Below are positions 7,153-16,268 of a stretch of 33,942 bases of DNA, piece after piece (position 1 is the stretch's first letter; each line of letters opens with the position of its first letter). The translations under genes and the position numbers were made by a program. Below the pieces are notes generated by a model. The model was not told the DNA's origin. It searched no databases and worked only from the letters and a program-made list of their open reading frames with translations. Location of the stretch: the NCBI GenBank assembly GCA_001512505.1, contig LFSC01000040.1:1-33942 (forward strand), written 5' to 3'. The stretch comes from Clostridiaceae bacterium DTU079 (GTDB taxonomy: Bacteria > Bacillota > Clostridia > Acetivibrionales > Acetivibrionaceae).

Positions 7153-8196
7153 ATGATTAGTTTCAAAGCAGGTATAAATATAGGGGGATGGATATCACAA
7201 TACGATGTCCTTGATAAAACTCATTTTGATACCTTTATTACAGAAAAGGATATTGAGATTATAGCAGAATCAGGATTTGATCATATCAGATTACCCTTTG
7301 ATTATCCGATTATCGAGTCTGACGACGATGTGGGAAATTATAAAGAAGAGGGGCTATTCTATATTGACCGCTGTCTTATGTGGTGTAAAAAATACAATCT
7401 GGGGCTTTTATTGGATATGCATCATGCTCCCGGCTACCGTTTTCAAGACTTAAAAACCAATACACTGTTCGAAAATCCGGATCAACAAAAGAGATTTGTT
7501 GATATATGGAGATTTTTGACAAAACGCTACATAGATGAACGGGAACATATTGCCTTTGAATTATTAAACGAAATTGTTGAACCCGACAGCTCCCGTTGGA
7601 ATAAGTTAATGCTGGAGTGCATAAAGGCAATCCGGGAAATTGATCCTACAAGATGGATTTTTGTCGGAGGCAATAATTATAACAGCCCCGATGAACTTAA
7701 AAATCTTGCAGATATTGAGGATGATTTCATAGTTTATAATTTTCATTTTTATAATCCTTTTTTCTTCACCCATCAGAAAGCTCATTGGTCAGAAAGCGCC
7801 ATGGCATTCAACAGGGAAGTTAAGTATCCGGGTCAATATGAGGGGATTGAGGAATTTGTCAGAGAAAACCCCAAATTTGATTTTATGCTGGAAGTAAACA
7901 ATCTGAAATTAAATAAGGACTTGTTGCGAAAAGATTTGAAGTCTGCAATTGAATTCAAGGAAAAGAAAAAATGCAGGCTTTATTGCGGTGAGTTCGGTGT
8001 AATTGCCATTGCAGATTTGGAGTCGAGGATAAGATGGCATGAAGACTATATAAGTCTTTTGGAAGAGTATGATATCGGTGGTGCAGTGTGGAACTATAAG
8101 GGAATGGATTTTGAAATTTTTGATTCCGAAAGAAATCCGATTTCAAAAGATTTAATAAAAGTACTTACAAGAAAACGCATAAATCAAAATCTATAA
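7153..8196 (+). CDS. celC: GH5 endo-beta-glucanase CelC
   Basis: A 347-residue single-domain glycoside hydrolase family 5 enzyme with no signal peptide, dockerin or binding module. It aligns by memory with A. thermocellus CelC without gaps over most of its length. The acid/base is E140 in AFELLNE and the nucleophile E280 in LYCGEFG; NFHFYNPFFFTHQ and the LDMHHAPGYRF loop are also present. CelC-type enzymes hydrolyse beta-1,4 and mixed beta-1,3-1,4 glucans by a retaining mechanism. The absence of a signal suggests cytoplasmic action on imported oligosaccharides, or export by an unknown route. The start follows GGGGG at a normal distance. It is the first gene of the operon, 29 bases before glyR3. 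Confidence 0.92.
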   Translation: MISFKAGINIGGWISQYDVLDKTHFDTFITEKDIEIIAESGFDHIRLPFDYPIIESDDDVGNYKEEGLFYIDRCLMWCKKYNLGLLLDMHHAPGYRFQDLKTNTLFENPDQQKRFVDIWRFLTKRYIDEREHIAFELLNEIVEPDSSRWNKLMLECIKAIREIDPTRWIFVGGNNYNSPDELKNLADIEDDFIVYNFHFYNPFFFTHQKAHWSESAMAFNREVKYPGQYEGIEEFVRENPKFDFMLEVNNLKLNKDLLRKDLKSAIEFKEKKKCRLYCGEFGVIAIADLESRIRWHEDYISLLEEYDIGGAVWNYKGMDFEIFDSERNPISKDLIKVLTRKRINQNL

Positions 8197-8225
8197 ATAC
8201 TGTTTGTTATTTGAGGTGTGGTATG

Positions 8226-9257
8226 ATGACCAGCGAAGAAATAGCAAGATTATGTGGTGTTTCCAGAACTACTGTATCCAGGGTAATTAATAACAATCCT
8301 AACGTAAAGGAGGAAACCCGGCAAAAGATTCTGGCAATGATAAAGGAGAATAATTATGTTCCGATAGAGCATGCCAGGCGTTTAGCCGGGGTAGACAGCA
8401 ACATAATCGGTCTATTTGTTTTGGATATCAACATCTCCGAATCTAAAGAAAGAGTTTCAAAAAGTACGTACTTTTCACAGCTTGTAAATTTAATAATAGA
8501 TCAGGCAAACAACTTAGGCTTTCAAGTATTGGTATCAATTATAACTTCAGAAAAGCAATTGGATGAAATAAAGAATCTTTTTATTAGCAGAACCGTTATT
8601 AGCGGCATTTTTATCGGAGCATTCAATGAACTTCCTCAGCTTAACGATTTTGTTATATCACAATACCCCACCATTATTATTGACTATCAACCTAAAGCCA
8701 CAAGCAATGAGTCAAATCGCTTGGTAATCAACATGGATAATTTCAGTGGTGCATACAAGGCGACACAATTTCTGATTAAATCGGGTCATACCAGAATCGG
8801 ACATATATCGGGGGATCTTAGGAAGCTTTCAGGCATAGAGCGTTATGAAGGGTATAAGAAAGCATTGCTGGATGCCAATTTGTGTTTTGACAAAAGTATA
8901 GTGCGTGAAGGCAACTTCCTCGAAGACAGTGGCTATCTACTGACTCATGAGTTGCTAAAGGAAAATATAACAGCTATTTTTTGCGCCAATGATGTTATGG
9001 CCATCAGTGCAATTAAAGCTGTCAAAGAAAAGGGCTTAAATGTTCCGGATGATATATCTGTAATAGGCTTTGACAATATTGCAATCGGAAACTATATTAT
9101 GCCTGCATTGACTACAGTGGATGCACCGTTGGAACTCATAGCCGAAGCATGTGTTGACTCGTTAAAATACTTCTGCAAGAACAAGCATTTTAAACAAAAA
9201 GAAATCAGAATTAAGACCAATTTGATACTGAGGCAATCGACAAAAGTAATTTCCTGA
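8226..9257 (+). CDS. glyR3: LacI-family transcriptional regulator GlyR3
   Basis: A LacI/GalR regulator of about 343 residues. The N-terminal helix-turn-helix is MTSEEIARLCGVSRTTVSRVIN, followed by NVKEETRQKI and the hinge-type NYVPIEHARRLAG. The periplasmic-binding-like sensor domain follows, with GLFVLDI, SGHTRIGHISGD, AIFCANDVMAISAI, DDISVIGFDNI and PALTTVD. GAGGTG at 8213-8218 fits ATG 8226 best; ATG 8223 and TTG 8211 are also in frame. In A. thermocellus GlyR3 represses celC-glyR3-licA and is released by laminaribiose. The neighbours and the operator here are the same, so autoregulation is expected. The C-terminus overlaps the start of a hairpin. Confidence 0.9.
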   Translation: MTSEEIARLCGVSRTTVSRVINNNPNVKEETRQKILAMIKENNYVPIEHARRLAGVDSNIIGLFVLDINISESKERVSKSTYFSQLVNLIIDQANNLGFQVLVSIITSEKQLDEIKNLFISRTVISGIFIGAFNELPQLNDFVISQYPTIIIDYQPKATSNESNRLVINMDNFSGAYKATQFLIKSGHTRIGHISGDLRKLSGIERYEGYKKALLDANLCFDKSIVREGNFLEDSGYLLTHELLKENITAIFCANDVMAISAIKAVKEKGLNVPDDISVIGFDNIAIGNYIMPALTTVDAPLELIAEACVDSLKYFCKNKHFKQKEIRIKTNLILRQSTKVIS

Positions 9258-9286
9258 AAAACCGCAGATTTTAACGGTTGTTTTCA
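9254..9286 (+). promoter_or_regulatory. Hairpin across the glyR3 stop codon
   Basis: CTGAAAACCG (9254-9263) pairs with CGGTTGTTTTCAG (9274-9286) with a two-base bulge. The arm includes the glyR3 stop TGA. No run of T follows closely, so it is more likely an RNA-stability or processing element setting glyR3/licA levels than a terminator. Confidence 0.45.
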
Positions 9287-9376
9287 GTTTGAGAAGTCGA
9301 TATCGGACAATAATTATGCACAGTTTATTTATTATTTTATTAAATATTTTAATTATAAATAAAGGAGGGTACAGTG

Positions 9377-12300
9377 ATGTACAAAAAAGTTCTTTCATCG
9401 GTATTGGTTTTTCTGGTATTGCTATCAATCTTGCCGGGAAATCCAATACAGGCTTCTGCCGCAAGCATTGATATTAACGGGCACTGGGCAGAGGAAGACT
9501 TGAACAAGTGGATAGAAAACGGTATTTTACTTGGCTACCAGGACGGAACAATTAAGCCTGATAATAACATCACAAGAGCGGAGTTTGTGACAATAATTAA
9601 CAAGGTCCTGGGATTCTTTGAGTTAGGTAAAGAACAGTTTTCGGATGTCCAAGACACAAAATGGTATTCCGGCGAAATATTAAAGGCAAGGGAAGCAGGC
9701 TATATTGCAGGCTATGAAAACAACATTTTTAAACCGGAAAACTATATTACGAGGCAAGAAGCCGTTGTTATAATGGCAAATGTATTTGAATTTAAGAGCA
9801 GCAATGATTATTTAAGTAAGTTTACAGACGGTGACTCGGTTAAAGATTATGCGAAAGAGGCTGTTAATGCCTTGGTTGAAAGAGGTTATATAGCAGGATA
9901 TAATGACGGTACTTTCAGACCTGACAGCTTTATAACCCGTGCCGAGACAATTAAAATTCTCAGCCGTATAGTTGAAGCTTTATATAATAACAAAGGCAGC
10001 TATACAACTGGAAGGATATTCGGAAACGCACTGATTAATACTGAAGGAGTTGTTTTAAAGGATACTGTAATAGACGGTGATTTGTATCTTTCACCGGGCA
10101 TTCAGGAAGGGGATGTAACCCTTGACGGAGTTGATGTAAAGGGAACAGTTTATGTCAACGGTGGAGGAAGTAACAGTATACATATTAATAATTCCAAAGC
10201 AAACAGGATTGTTGTCAAGAAAAAGGGTAATCAGCAAGTCAGAATTGTAACTTCGGGAGAAACTTCTGTTGAAGAGACGATTGTCAAGTCCGGTGCCAAA
10301 CTTGAAGAAAAGGACTTGAAAGCCCATGGATTCAAAAAAGTTATTGTGGATAAGGATCTTTCAACCGGCAGTATTATTGAATTCATCGGTGATTTTGAAC
10401 AGGTTGATGCTTTGGCTGAAGGTGCTGTGCTTCAGACCAGGCAAGCAAAAATGAGATTAAGAATATTAGGGCATGGTATTAAAATAAACGGGGAAACGAT
10501 TGAAAATTCATCGGAAACTTATGTTGTTGACGGTGAAGAAATATCGATTGAAACGGAAGAACCCCAACCTTCCGAAACACCGGAACCACAAAGTACTCCT
10601 GTAGCGTCAGATTCAACGCAAACAACAAGTAAACCGGGCTCAACTTCTGCTCCGGCAGAACAGTGGAAACTGGTTTGGAGTGACGAGTTTAACGGTACTG
10701 AAATAAATATGAATAATTGGAGCTTTGATGATCCGACCAACGGAAGATGGAATAATGAAATTCAATCCTACACACAGAATAATGCTTATATCCAGGACGG
10801 TTCATTGATTATTGAAGCCAGGAAAGAAGATATTACGGAGCCCAGCGGTCAAACCTATAATTATTCTTCGGCAAAATTAATTACCAAAGGGAAGCAATCG
10901 TGGACATACGGAAAGTTTGAAATACGGGCAAAGATGCCTATAGGTAAAGGTATATGGCCGGCAATTTGGATGATGCCTGAAGATGAACCCTTCTACGGAA
11001 CATGGCCCAAATGCGGTGAGATTGATATTATGGAGTTTTTAGGTCATGAGCCTAATAAAATCTATGGAACAATCCATTTTGGAGAACCCCATAAAGAATC
11101 TCAGGGAACATATACATTGCCTGCAGGTCAGAGCTTTAGCGATGATTATCATATTTATTCAATTGAATGGGAACCGGGTGAAATACGCTGGTATTTAGAC
11201 GGTAAGTTATATCATAAAGCCAATGACTGGTATTCAAGAGATCCGTATCTTGCTGATGATTATACTTATCCTGCACCTTTTGACCAAGATTTCTTTTTGA
11301 TTATGAACATATCCGTAGGCGGAAACTGGCCGGGCAATCCTGACGAAACAACAGTGTTCCCGCAGCAGATGGCAGTGGATTATGTAAGAGTGTATCAGAA
11401 GAGTAATTATCCCCACAGGGAAAAACCGATCAGTGAGGAATCAACAGCAAGGGAACCTCTCGCGGACGGCAATTATATCTATAACGGAGGCTTTGACGTA
11501 GATGATCCTGAGGCAACCGGCGTTGACGGAGTTCCCTATACATCTTACTGGACCTTCTTAGAGGGACCTGGCGGAGAGGCAGCCCTTAATGTAGATGAAG
11601 GTGTTATGCATGTGCAGATAGATAACGGAGGAACAACCGACTACAGTGTGCAACTGCTTCAAGCACCGGTTCATCTTGAAAAAGGTGCAAAATATAAAGC
11701 GTCTTTTGATATGAAAGCCCAGGGCGAAAGAAATGTTAAACTTAAAATCGGTGGAGACGGCGACAGGGGATGGACTGACTATGCTGCTATTCCGGCATTT
11801 ACTGTTTCGACAGAAATGCAAACTTATGAATTTGAGTTTACCATGAAGCATGATACGGATGTTAAGGCTCGTTTTGAGTTTAATATGGGCTTGAACGATA
11901 ATGATATCTGGATTGACAATGTTAAACTGATTAAGACCGAAGATGCACCGGAGATAGATCCTTCGGAAGTGGCAAGACCTCCTCTTGTTTCAGGAAATTA
12001 TATATACAACGGTACTTTTGACCAGGGCGAAAACAGAATGGGATTCTGGAAGTTTATTGTAGGTAACGGGGCAAGTGCTGATTATTATATTGGAAGTGGA
12101 GTTAACGAACGCAGATTTGAAACAAGAATTAAAAACGGCGGAAATTCAAAGGATGCTATAAAACTGGTACAATCAGGAATCAATATTGAATTGAGCAAAT
12201 CCTACAAGGTCAGCTTCGAAGCAAGTGCAAAAGCTAAGAGAACCATTGATGTGGAAATTGTAAGTAATCAGAGCAATAGCGTCATATACTCCACCACTAT

Positions 12301-13384
12301 TGAAATTGACAAAGTAAGCAAAGTATACGAATTTGAGTTTACCATGGATAAAGACTCGGATAAGAACGGAGAACTCAGATTTAATCTTGGTGGAAATATC
12401 TCAGATGTTTACATCGATAATGTGGTCATGAAGAAAACAAGTTCCGATGATATTGAAGGAAACCTACTGGTTAATGGGGGATTTAGCGGCTTGTTAGGTT
12501 GGAAATATGAAGCACTTGAAGACGGATCGGCACTATTTGATAATACTGATGAACAGTTTAAGGCAGATATTAGTTCTGTCGGTAATGCAGGTTGGCATGT
12601 TCAGTTGTATCAGGATAATGTGCCGTTGGAACAAGGACAGACCTATGAAGTTTCATTTGATGCAAAATCAACGGTTGACAGAAAAATATTGGTTCAGATG
12701 CAGCAAGTGGATGTCTGGACACAATATTTCTATAAGGAAGTTCAAATTACAGGTGAACTTCAGACATTCAAATATGAATTTACAATGGATAAACCGTCAG
12801 ATTCGGCATCTAGGTTTAGTTTTGCACTGGGAAGTCCGGATGATGGTGTGACGACTTACCCTGCACATGAGTTAATAATTGACAATGTCGTGGTAAGAAA
12901 GGTTGTAAATAATATAATAAAAAACGGAACCTTCGACAATGGAAAAGAAAACTGGTCGGAATACTGGGGTGGACCTTGGGAAGATTCCTCTGAAGGAGAA
13001 GGGGATGGTACTGCAACAGGTTCTTGTGAAGTAGTATCCGGAGAGCTTGTAATTAATATTACCAAGGTAGGAAACAAAGATTATATACCTCAAATCAAAC
13101 AGGAAAACCTGTTCTTGGAAGAGGGCGTAACCTATACTGTATCTTTTAAAGCAAGAGCAGATGTGCCAAGAAGTATTAAAGCTGATATATTGGATGCAAC
13201 TTATAACTGGTATGGTGGAAGTACCTTTGACTTAACAACAGAGTATGAGATCTATACATTCGAGTTTACTTCCAGTAAATCAGTAAGCGATGGCACACTG
13301 ACAATAAATTTAGGTACTATACCGGATAAGGATTCGGCAGCAACTACTGTTTATCTCGATGATATACAAATTACAAAAAAATAG
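9377..13384 (+). CDS. licA: Cell-surface laminarinase/lichenase, SLH-CBM54-GH16-CBM4x4
   Basis: A 1335-residue exported glucanase close in size and layout to A. thermocellus Lic16A/LicA. In order: signal peptide (1-30, ending ASAAS); three SLH repeats (about 31-80, 87-140, 149-207) for binding to secondary cell-wall polymer; a beta-rich region (about 215-400) in the CBM54 position; a Pro/Thr/Ser linker (about 400-428); GH16 catalytic domain (430-675) with E548, D550 and E553 in EIDIMEF; and four CBM4-type modules starting near 699, 874, 1029 and 1179, each opening with an asparagine-glycine-phenylalanine motif such as YIYNGGF or IIKNGTF. It cleaves beta-1,3 or mixed-linkage glucan at the cell surface. 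ATG 9377 fits GGAGG better than GTG 9374. It is the last gene of the operon. Confidence 0.93.
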   Translation: MYKKVLSSVLVFLVLLSILPGNPIQASAASIDINGHWAEEDLNKWIENGILLGYQDGTIKPDNNITRAEFVTIINKVLGFFELGKEQFSDVQDTKWYSGEILKAREAGYIAGYENNIFKPENYITRQEAVVIMANVFEFKSSNDYLSKFTDGDSVKDYAKEAVNALVERGYIAGYNDGTFRPDSFITRAETIKILSRIVEALYNNKGSYTTGRIFGNALINTEGVVLKDTVIDGDLYLSPGIQEGDVTLDGVDVKGTVYVNGGGSNSIHINNSKANRIVVKKKGNQQVRIVTSGETSVEETIVKSGAKLEEKDLKAHGFKKVIVDKDLSTGSIIEFIGDFEQVDALAEGAVLQTRQAKMRLRILGHGIKINGETIENSSETYVVDGEEISIETEEPQPSETPEPQSTPVASDSTQTTSKPGSTSAPAEQWKLVWSDEFNGTEINMNNWSFDDPTNGRWNNEIQSYTQNNAYIQDGSLIIEARKEDITEPSGQTYNYSSAKLITKGKQSWTYGKFEIRAKMPIGKGIWPAIWMMPEDEPFYGTWPKCGEIDIMEFLGHEPNKIYGTIHFGEPHKESQGTYTLPAGQSFSDDYHIYSIEWEPGEIRWYLDGKLYHKANDWYSRDPYLADDYTYPAPFDQDFFLIMNISVGGNWPGNPDETTVFPQQMAVDYVRVYQKSNYPHREKPISEESTAREPLADGNYIYNGGFDVDDPEATGVDGVPYTSYWTFLEGPGGEAALNVDEGVMHVQIDNGGTTDYSVQLLQAPVHLEKGAKYKASFDMKAQGERNVKLKIGGDGDRGWTDYAAIPAFTVSTEMQTYEFEFTMKHDTDVKARFEFNMGLNDNDIWIDNVKLIKTEDAPEIDPSEVARPPLVSGNYIYNGTFDQGENRMGFWKFIVGNGASADYYIGSGVNERRFETRIKNGGNSKDAIKLVQSGINIELSKSYKVSFEASAKAKRTIDVEIVSNQSNSVIYSTTIEIDKVSKVYEFEFTMDKDSDKNGELRFNLGGNISDVYIDNVVMKKTSSDDIEGNLLVNGGFSGLLGWKYEALEDGSALFDNTDEQFKADISSVGNAGWHVQLYQDNVPLEQGQTYEVSFDAKSTVDRKILVQMQQVDVWTQYFYKEVQITGELQTFKYEFTMDKPSDSASRFSFALGSPDDGVTTYPAHELIIDNVVVRKVVNNIIKNGTFDNGKENWSEYWGGPWEDSSEGEGDGTATGSCEVVSGELVINITKVGNKDYIPQIKQENLFLEEGVTYTVSFKARADVPRSIKADILDATYNWYGGSTFDLTTEYEIYTFEFTSSKSVSDGTLTINLGTIPDKDSAATTVYLDDIQITKK

Positions 13385-13406
13385 AACAGGGGACGGTTCT
13401 CTGTTT
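13384..13406 (-). repeat. REP-like palindromic unit, upstream copy
   Basis: One 23-base unit with GAACAG and CTGTT(T) arms around a GGGACGGTTCT core. It is the inverted counterpart of the units at 14214-14338. Its first base is the last base of the licA stop codon TAG. Confidence 0.8.
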
Positions 13407-13409
13407 GAC

Positions 13410-13447
13410 ATCACCCAGCCATTATTGTAAACTAAAGGTGGGGTGAT
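13410..13447 (+). promoter_or_regulatory. Hairpin covering the transposase ribosome site
   Basis: ATCACCC (13410-13416) can pair with GGGTGAT (13441-13447), which overlaps the GGTGGGGTGAT Shine-Dalgarno region of the next gene. Sequestering the site would keep transposase translation low, a common device in insertion sequences. Confidence 0.55.
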
Positions 13448-13452
13448 TTATT

Positions 13453-14214
13453 ATGCCTAGAACGGAAAGAATGAAAAGCTGTACCGGCATATACCATGTA
13501 ATGCTAAGAGGTATAAATCAGCAGAATATATTTGTAGATGATGAGGATAATGAAAGGTTTATTGCCACGCTTGCAAGGTACCAAAAAGAAAGTGAATATG
13601 AATTATACGCTTACTGTCTGATGGGTAATCATGTTCATTTGCTTATGAAGGAAGGAAATGAAACACTGGGAAATACTATGAGGCGAATAGGAGCAAGTTA
13701 TGTGTATTGGTACAATTGGCAGTATGGCAGAAAGGGACATTTGTTTCAGGACCGGTACAAAAGCGAACCGGTGCAAGATGATGCTTATTTCTTAACAGTA
13801 TTGAGATATATTCATCAAAATCCGTTAAAAGCAGGTTTGGTAAAAAGTATTGATGAATATAAATGGAGTAGTTTTAACGAATATATAAAGGAAGCGGAGA
13901 TTGTTAATGTAGATTATGCTCTGGCAATGTTTGCGAATAATAGGAAAACAGCTCTTAAAGGGTTTAAGGAGTTTCACATGGCTGCAAATGACGATCAGTG
14001 TCTGGAGATAACACCCAGGAAGAAAACTGTTTCCGATAAAAAGATAAGGCAATTTGTGCTGGAACAATTCAATATAGAATTGGCTTCATTGCAAAATGAG
14101 GATCCTAAAACGCAGATTGAGGTCTTAAGATGTTTGAAGAAGCTGGAAGGAAGTTCATTAAGACAGTTGTCAAGATTAACCGGACTTACTGTTAATAAGA
14201 TTTATAGAGCGTAG
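13453..14214 (+). CDS. REP-associated tyrosine transposase (RAYT, Y1/HUH)
   Basis: A 253-residue Y1 transposase-like nuclease of the RAYT group. The HUH metal site is H60 and H62 in LMGNHVHLLMK. The likely catalytic tyrosine is Y119 in LRYIHQNPLKAGLV. GHLFQDRYKSEPV is also typical of the family. A C-terminal helix-turn-helix-like segment (SSLRQLSRLTGLTVNKIYRA) could add DNA binding. RAYTs nick single-stranded REP hairpins and are domesticated in many genomes. Here the gene is flanked by one inverted REP unit upstream and an array downstream, so gene and units form one set. It follows licA by 68 bases but its ribosome site can be hidden in a hairpin. It appears intact. Confidence 0.88.
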   Translation: MPRTERMKSCTGIYHVMLRGINQQNIFVDDEDNERFIATLARYQKESEYELYAYCLMGNHVHLLMKEGNETLGNTMRRIGASYVYWYNWQYGRKGHLFQDRYKSEPVQDDAYFLTVLRYIHQNPLKAGLVKSIDEYKWSSFNEYIKEAEIVNVDYALAMFANNRKTALKGFKEFHMAANDDQCLEITPRKKTVSDKKIRQFVLEQFNIELASLQNEDPKTQIEVLRCLKKLEGSSLRQLSRLTGLTVNKIYRA

Positions 14215-14338
14215 AACAGAGAACCGTCCCCTGTTCCGGATAGAACAGAGAACCGTCCCCTGTTCCGCTAAGATTTATAGAGCGTAGAACAGAGAACCGT
14301 CCCCTGTTCCGTCCCCTGTTCCGTCCCCTGTTCTACGC
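14211..14338. repeat. REP-like palindrome array
   Basis: Three complete 23-base units (14214-14236, 14243-14265, 14287-14309) have GAACAG and CTGTTC arms around AGAACCGTCCC. A 12-base piece, CGTCCCCTGTTC, is then repeated twice more. The segment AAGATTTATAGAGCGTAG, the last codons of the transposase, is copied at 14270-14287 together with its unit, showing a tandem duplication of about 73 bp. The array closes with CTGTTCTACGCT, the reverse complement of AGCGTAGAACAG at 14281-14292, so the last block is one larger palindrome. It lies between convergent genes. Confidence 0.85.
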
Positions 14339-14344
14339 TGTGTT

Positions 14345-15967
14345 TTACTTTAACGATGCCCAGTTGAAAAGTACAAAGCCGAGCTTTGTATTTACTACTC
14401 CTTGAAGCTTCGGTGAGATAACCACCGGCTCCGTATAGTAGTACAAAGGAGCTATAGCAGCATCATCCATAAGCAATTTTTCTGCTTCATGATAAAACTG
14501 AATGCGTTTTGCAGGGTCAGCTTCTTTTCTAGCAGATGAAATCAGTTCATCGTACTTTGGATTGCTGTATTTTGCATTATTCTGACCGTTTCCTGTTGTA
14601 AACATATCCAAAAACGTTGATGCATCCATATAGTCTCCGATCCAACCGTTTCTGTTTATATTATAAACACCGTCTTTTCTGGATTGCTGGAATACATTCC
14701 ATTCCTGAGCAAGGATTTCAACTTCCACACCCAAATTTTCCTTCCACATCTGCTGTACAGCCTCAGCTATAGGCTCATGACCGGCACCTGAGTTTAAACC
14801 GAAGGTAACCTTCGGAAATCCTTTACCATCCGGATAACCTGCTTCAGCAAGAAGCTTTTTAGCCTCTTGTACATTTTTTTCGTAATCTTCAGGTTTTACT
14901 GAGATATAGTCGCCGCCTGTTGTCCTAAAGTCGGGTTCCGGATTTACATCAGATATACCGTAAGGTACGTAGCCTGTTGCCGGTTTTTCTCCGCCCTTTT
15001 TAACCGTTTCTACCAGGTAGTTACGGTCAATTGCCAAAGAAAAGGCCTTTCTTACTTTTACATTGTCAAAAGGAGGCTTATTGTTTACAAAGTCAAGATA
15101 ATATGTTCCAAGTAACGGCTGTATTTTTAGGTTACCGGCTTGCTTTTCCGCAGCCAGTTCATCTGAAGGTATATTTTTTGCATATACAACCTGCCCGTTT
15201 TTAAAAGCACTTAAAATAGCATTTTGGTCATTCATCAAATACCATTCGATTTTTGGAGCAACTATGGAATCCTTGTCCCAATAATTATCATTCTTTTCAA
15301 AGGTAATCTTTGAATCATGCTCCCAGGCGGTCAGCTTATATGGACCGTTACCTATATAAGTAGACGGATTCAAAGCCCACTTATCTTTATCGGCGGACAC
15401 GATGTCTTCTCTTTGCGGCACAAGCGCAGGGAAAGCCACTATTTCGGTAAAGAACGGACATGGATTTTCAAGAGTTACCTCAAGAGTCTTTTCGTCAAGA
15501 GCCTTTACTCCCAAAGTATCAATATCGGCTTCACCGGCGTTGATTTTTTCTCCGTTCTTTATGAAGTAGATGTAGTATGCGTAGTCGGCAGCCGTTTTTG
15601 GATCGACGGTTCTTTTCCAGGCATAAATGAAATCATTTGCAGTAACATCTTTACCGTCAGACCACTTTGCATCTTTGCGGATATGGAATGTCCATACCAG
15701 ACCGTCAGGACTGGTTTCCCAACTTTCAGCCGCCCCTGCAACTATGTTGCCGTCTTTGCCTATTCTGGTCAGTCCTTCAAATGCACATAAAATATAGTTA
15801 CCTCCGTCAAGAGCATTGTTAAGGGACGGATCCAGAGTTTTAGGCTCGGATGCAATGGTTGCACGAATAACATTATCTGAGCCTGTTGTTTTCGGTGTGT
15901 TTGCACACCCTGTCAATAATGCTGTAAGTGTTAAAAGTGTAATTATAAGTACCAATAATCTTTTCAT
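14345..15967 (-). CDS. oppA: Oligopeptide ABC transporter substrate-binding lipoprotein
   Basis: A 540-residue extracellular solute-binding protein of family 5. The start at 15967 is preferred over 16057 because AAGGGG precedes it and it opens with a lipoprotein signal, MKRLLVLIITLLTLTALLTGC, with Cys21 as the lipidation site. Family marks include SEPKTLDPSLNNALDGG, ESWETSPDGLVWTFHIRKDAKWSDG, NDFIYAWKRTVDP and KVRKAFSLAIDR. It captures peptides outside the membrane and delivers them to OppBC. It is the last gene of the minus-strand opp cluster, separated from oppF by about 300 bases that hold a structured element, which may set its level apart from the membrane and ATPase parts. Its 3' end abuts the REP array. 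Confidence 0.92.
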   Translation of the reverse strand: MKRLLVLIITLLTLTALLTGCANTPKTTGSDNVIRATIASEPKTLDPSLNNALDGGNYILCAFEGLTRIGKDGNIVAGAAESWETSPDGLVWTFHIRKDAKWSDGKDVTANDFIYAWKRTVDPKTAADYAYYIYFIKNGEKINAGEADIDTLGVKALDEKTLEVTLENPCPFFTEIVAFPALVPQREDIVSADKDKWALNPSTYIGNGPYKLTAWEHDSKITFEKNDNYWDKDSIVAPKIEWYLMNDQNAILSAFKNGQVVYAKNIPSDELAAEKQAGNLKIQPLLGTYYLDFVNNKPPFDNVKVRKAFSLAIDRNYLVETVKKGGEKPATGYVPYGISDVNPEPDFRTTGGDYISVKPEDYEKNVQEAKKLLAEAGYPDGKGFPKVTFGLNSGAGHEPIAEAVQQMWKENLGVEVEILAQEWNVFQQSRKDGVYNINRNGWIGDYMDASTFLDMFTTGNGQNNAKYSNPKYDELISSARKEADPAKRIQFYHEAEKLLMDDAAIAPLYYYTEPVVISPKLQGVVNTKLGFVLFNWASLK

Positions 15968-16118
15968 TTTATTACCCCTTACTGTTTCATAGTTTAATTT
16001 AAAATTAATTATCTCCATATTTGAAATAATTATTCCCATCACAGCCAAAACAAACATCCGGTGTTTAACGTTGTTGGACTTCCTAATTTTTAATTATTAT
16101 GCTAAAGAAAAGAAGAAG

Positions 16119-16225
16119 AGGCTCTATAAAAACTTTAGAGCCTGTAATACAACGTGGAAAGGATGAAAAGCTATTTTCGCATAGAGCGAATTTACTTTTG
16201 CACCCACGAAGTATTCACAGGCTCT
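16119..16225 (-). promoter_or_regulatory. Long structured element between oppF and oppA
   Basis: In the minus-strand RNA three segments compete. Segment 1 (16225-16211, AGAGCCTGTGAATAC) pairs with segment 2 (16150-16137, GTATTACAGGCTCT) to close a long hairpin that also holds CGTGG/CCACG, an AAAAG/CTTTT helix and an inner TTCGC/GCGAA hairpin. Segment 2 can instead pair with segment 3 (16126-16119, TAGAGCCT), giving an 8-bp hairpin followed by CTTCTTCTTTTC, which resembles a terminator. The layout suits an attenuator, a riboswitch-like leader or an mRNA-processing element controlling oppA. A non-coding palindromic mobile element is the main alternative. No known riboswitch class is recognised. 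Confidence 0.55.
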
Positions 16226-16268
16226 TTATTTTTTAAATTATAGTTATATTTTACTTTTTATTCACATT

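Noticed and set aside
12507-13093. Several open readings on both strands inside licA
   Set aside because: They are out of frame with a continuous CBM4-rich protein and have no ribosome sites.
14211-14338. CRISPR array
   Set aside because: Repeats are palindromic, closely packed and lack uniform unique spacers; a RAYT gene is adjacent, so REP units fit better.
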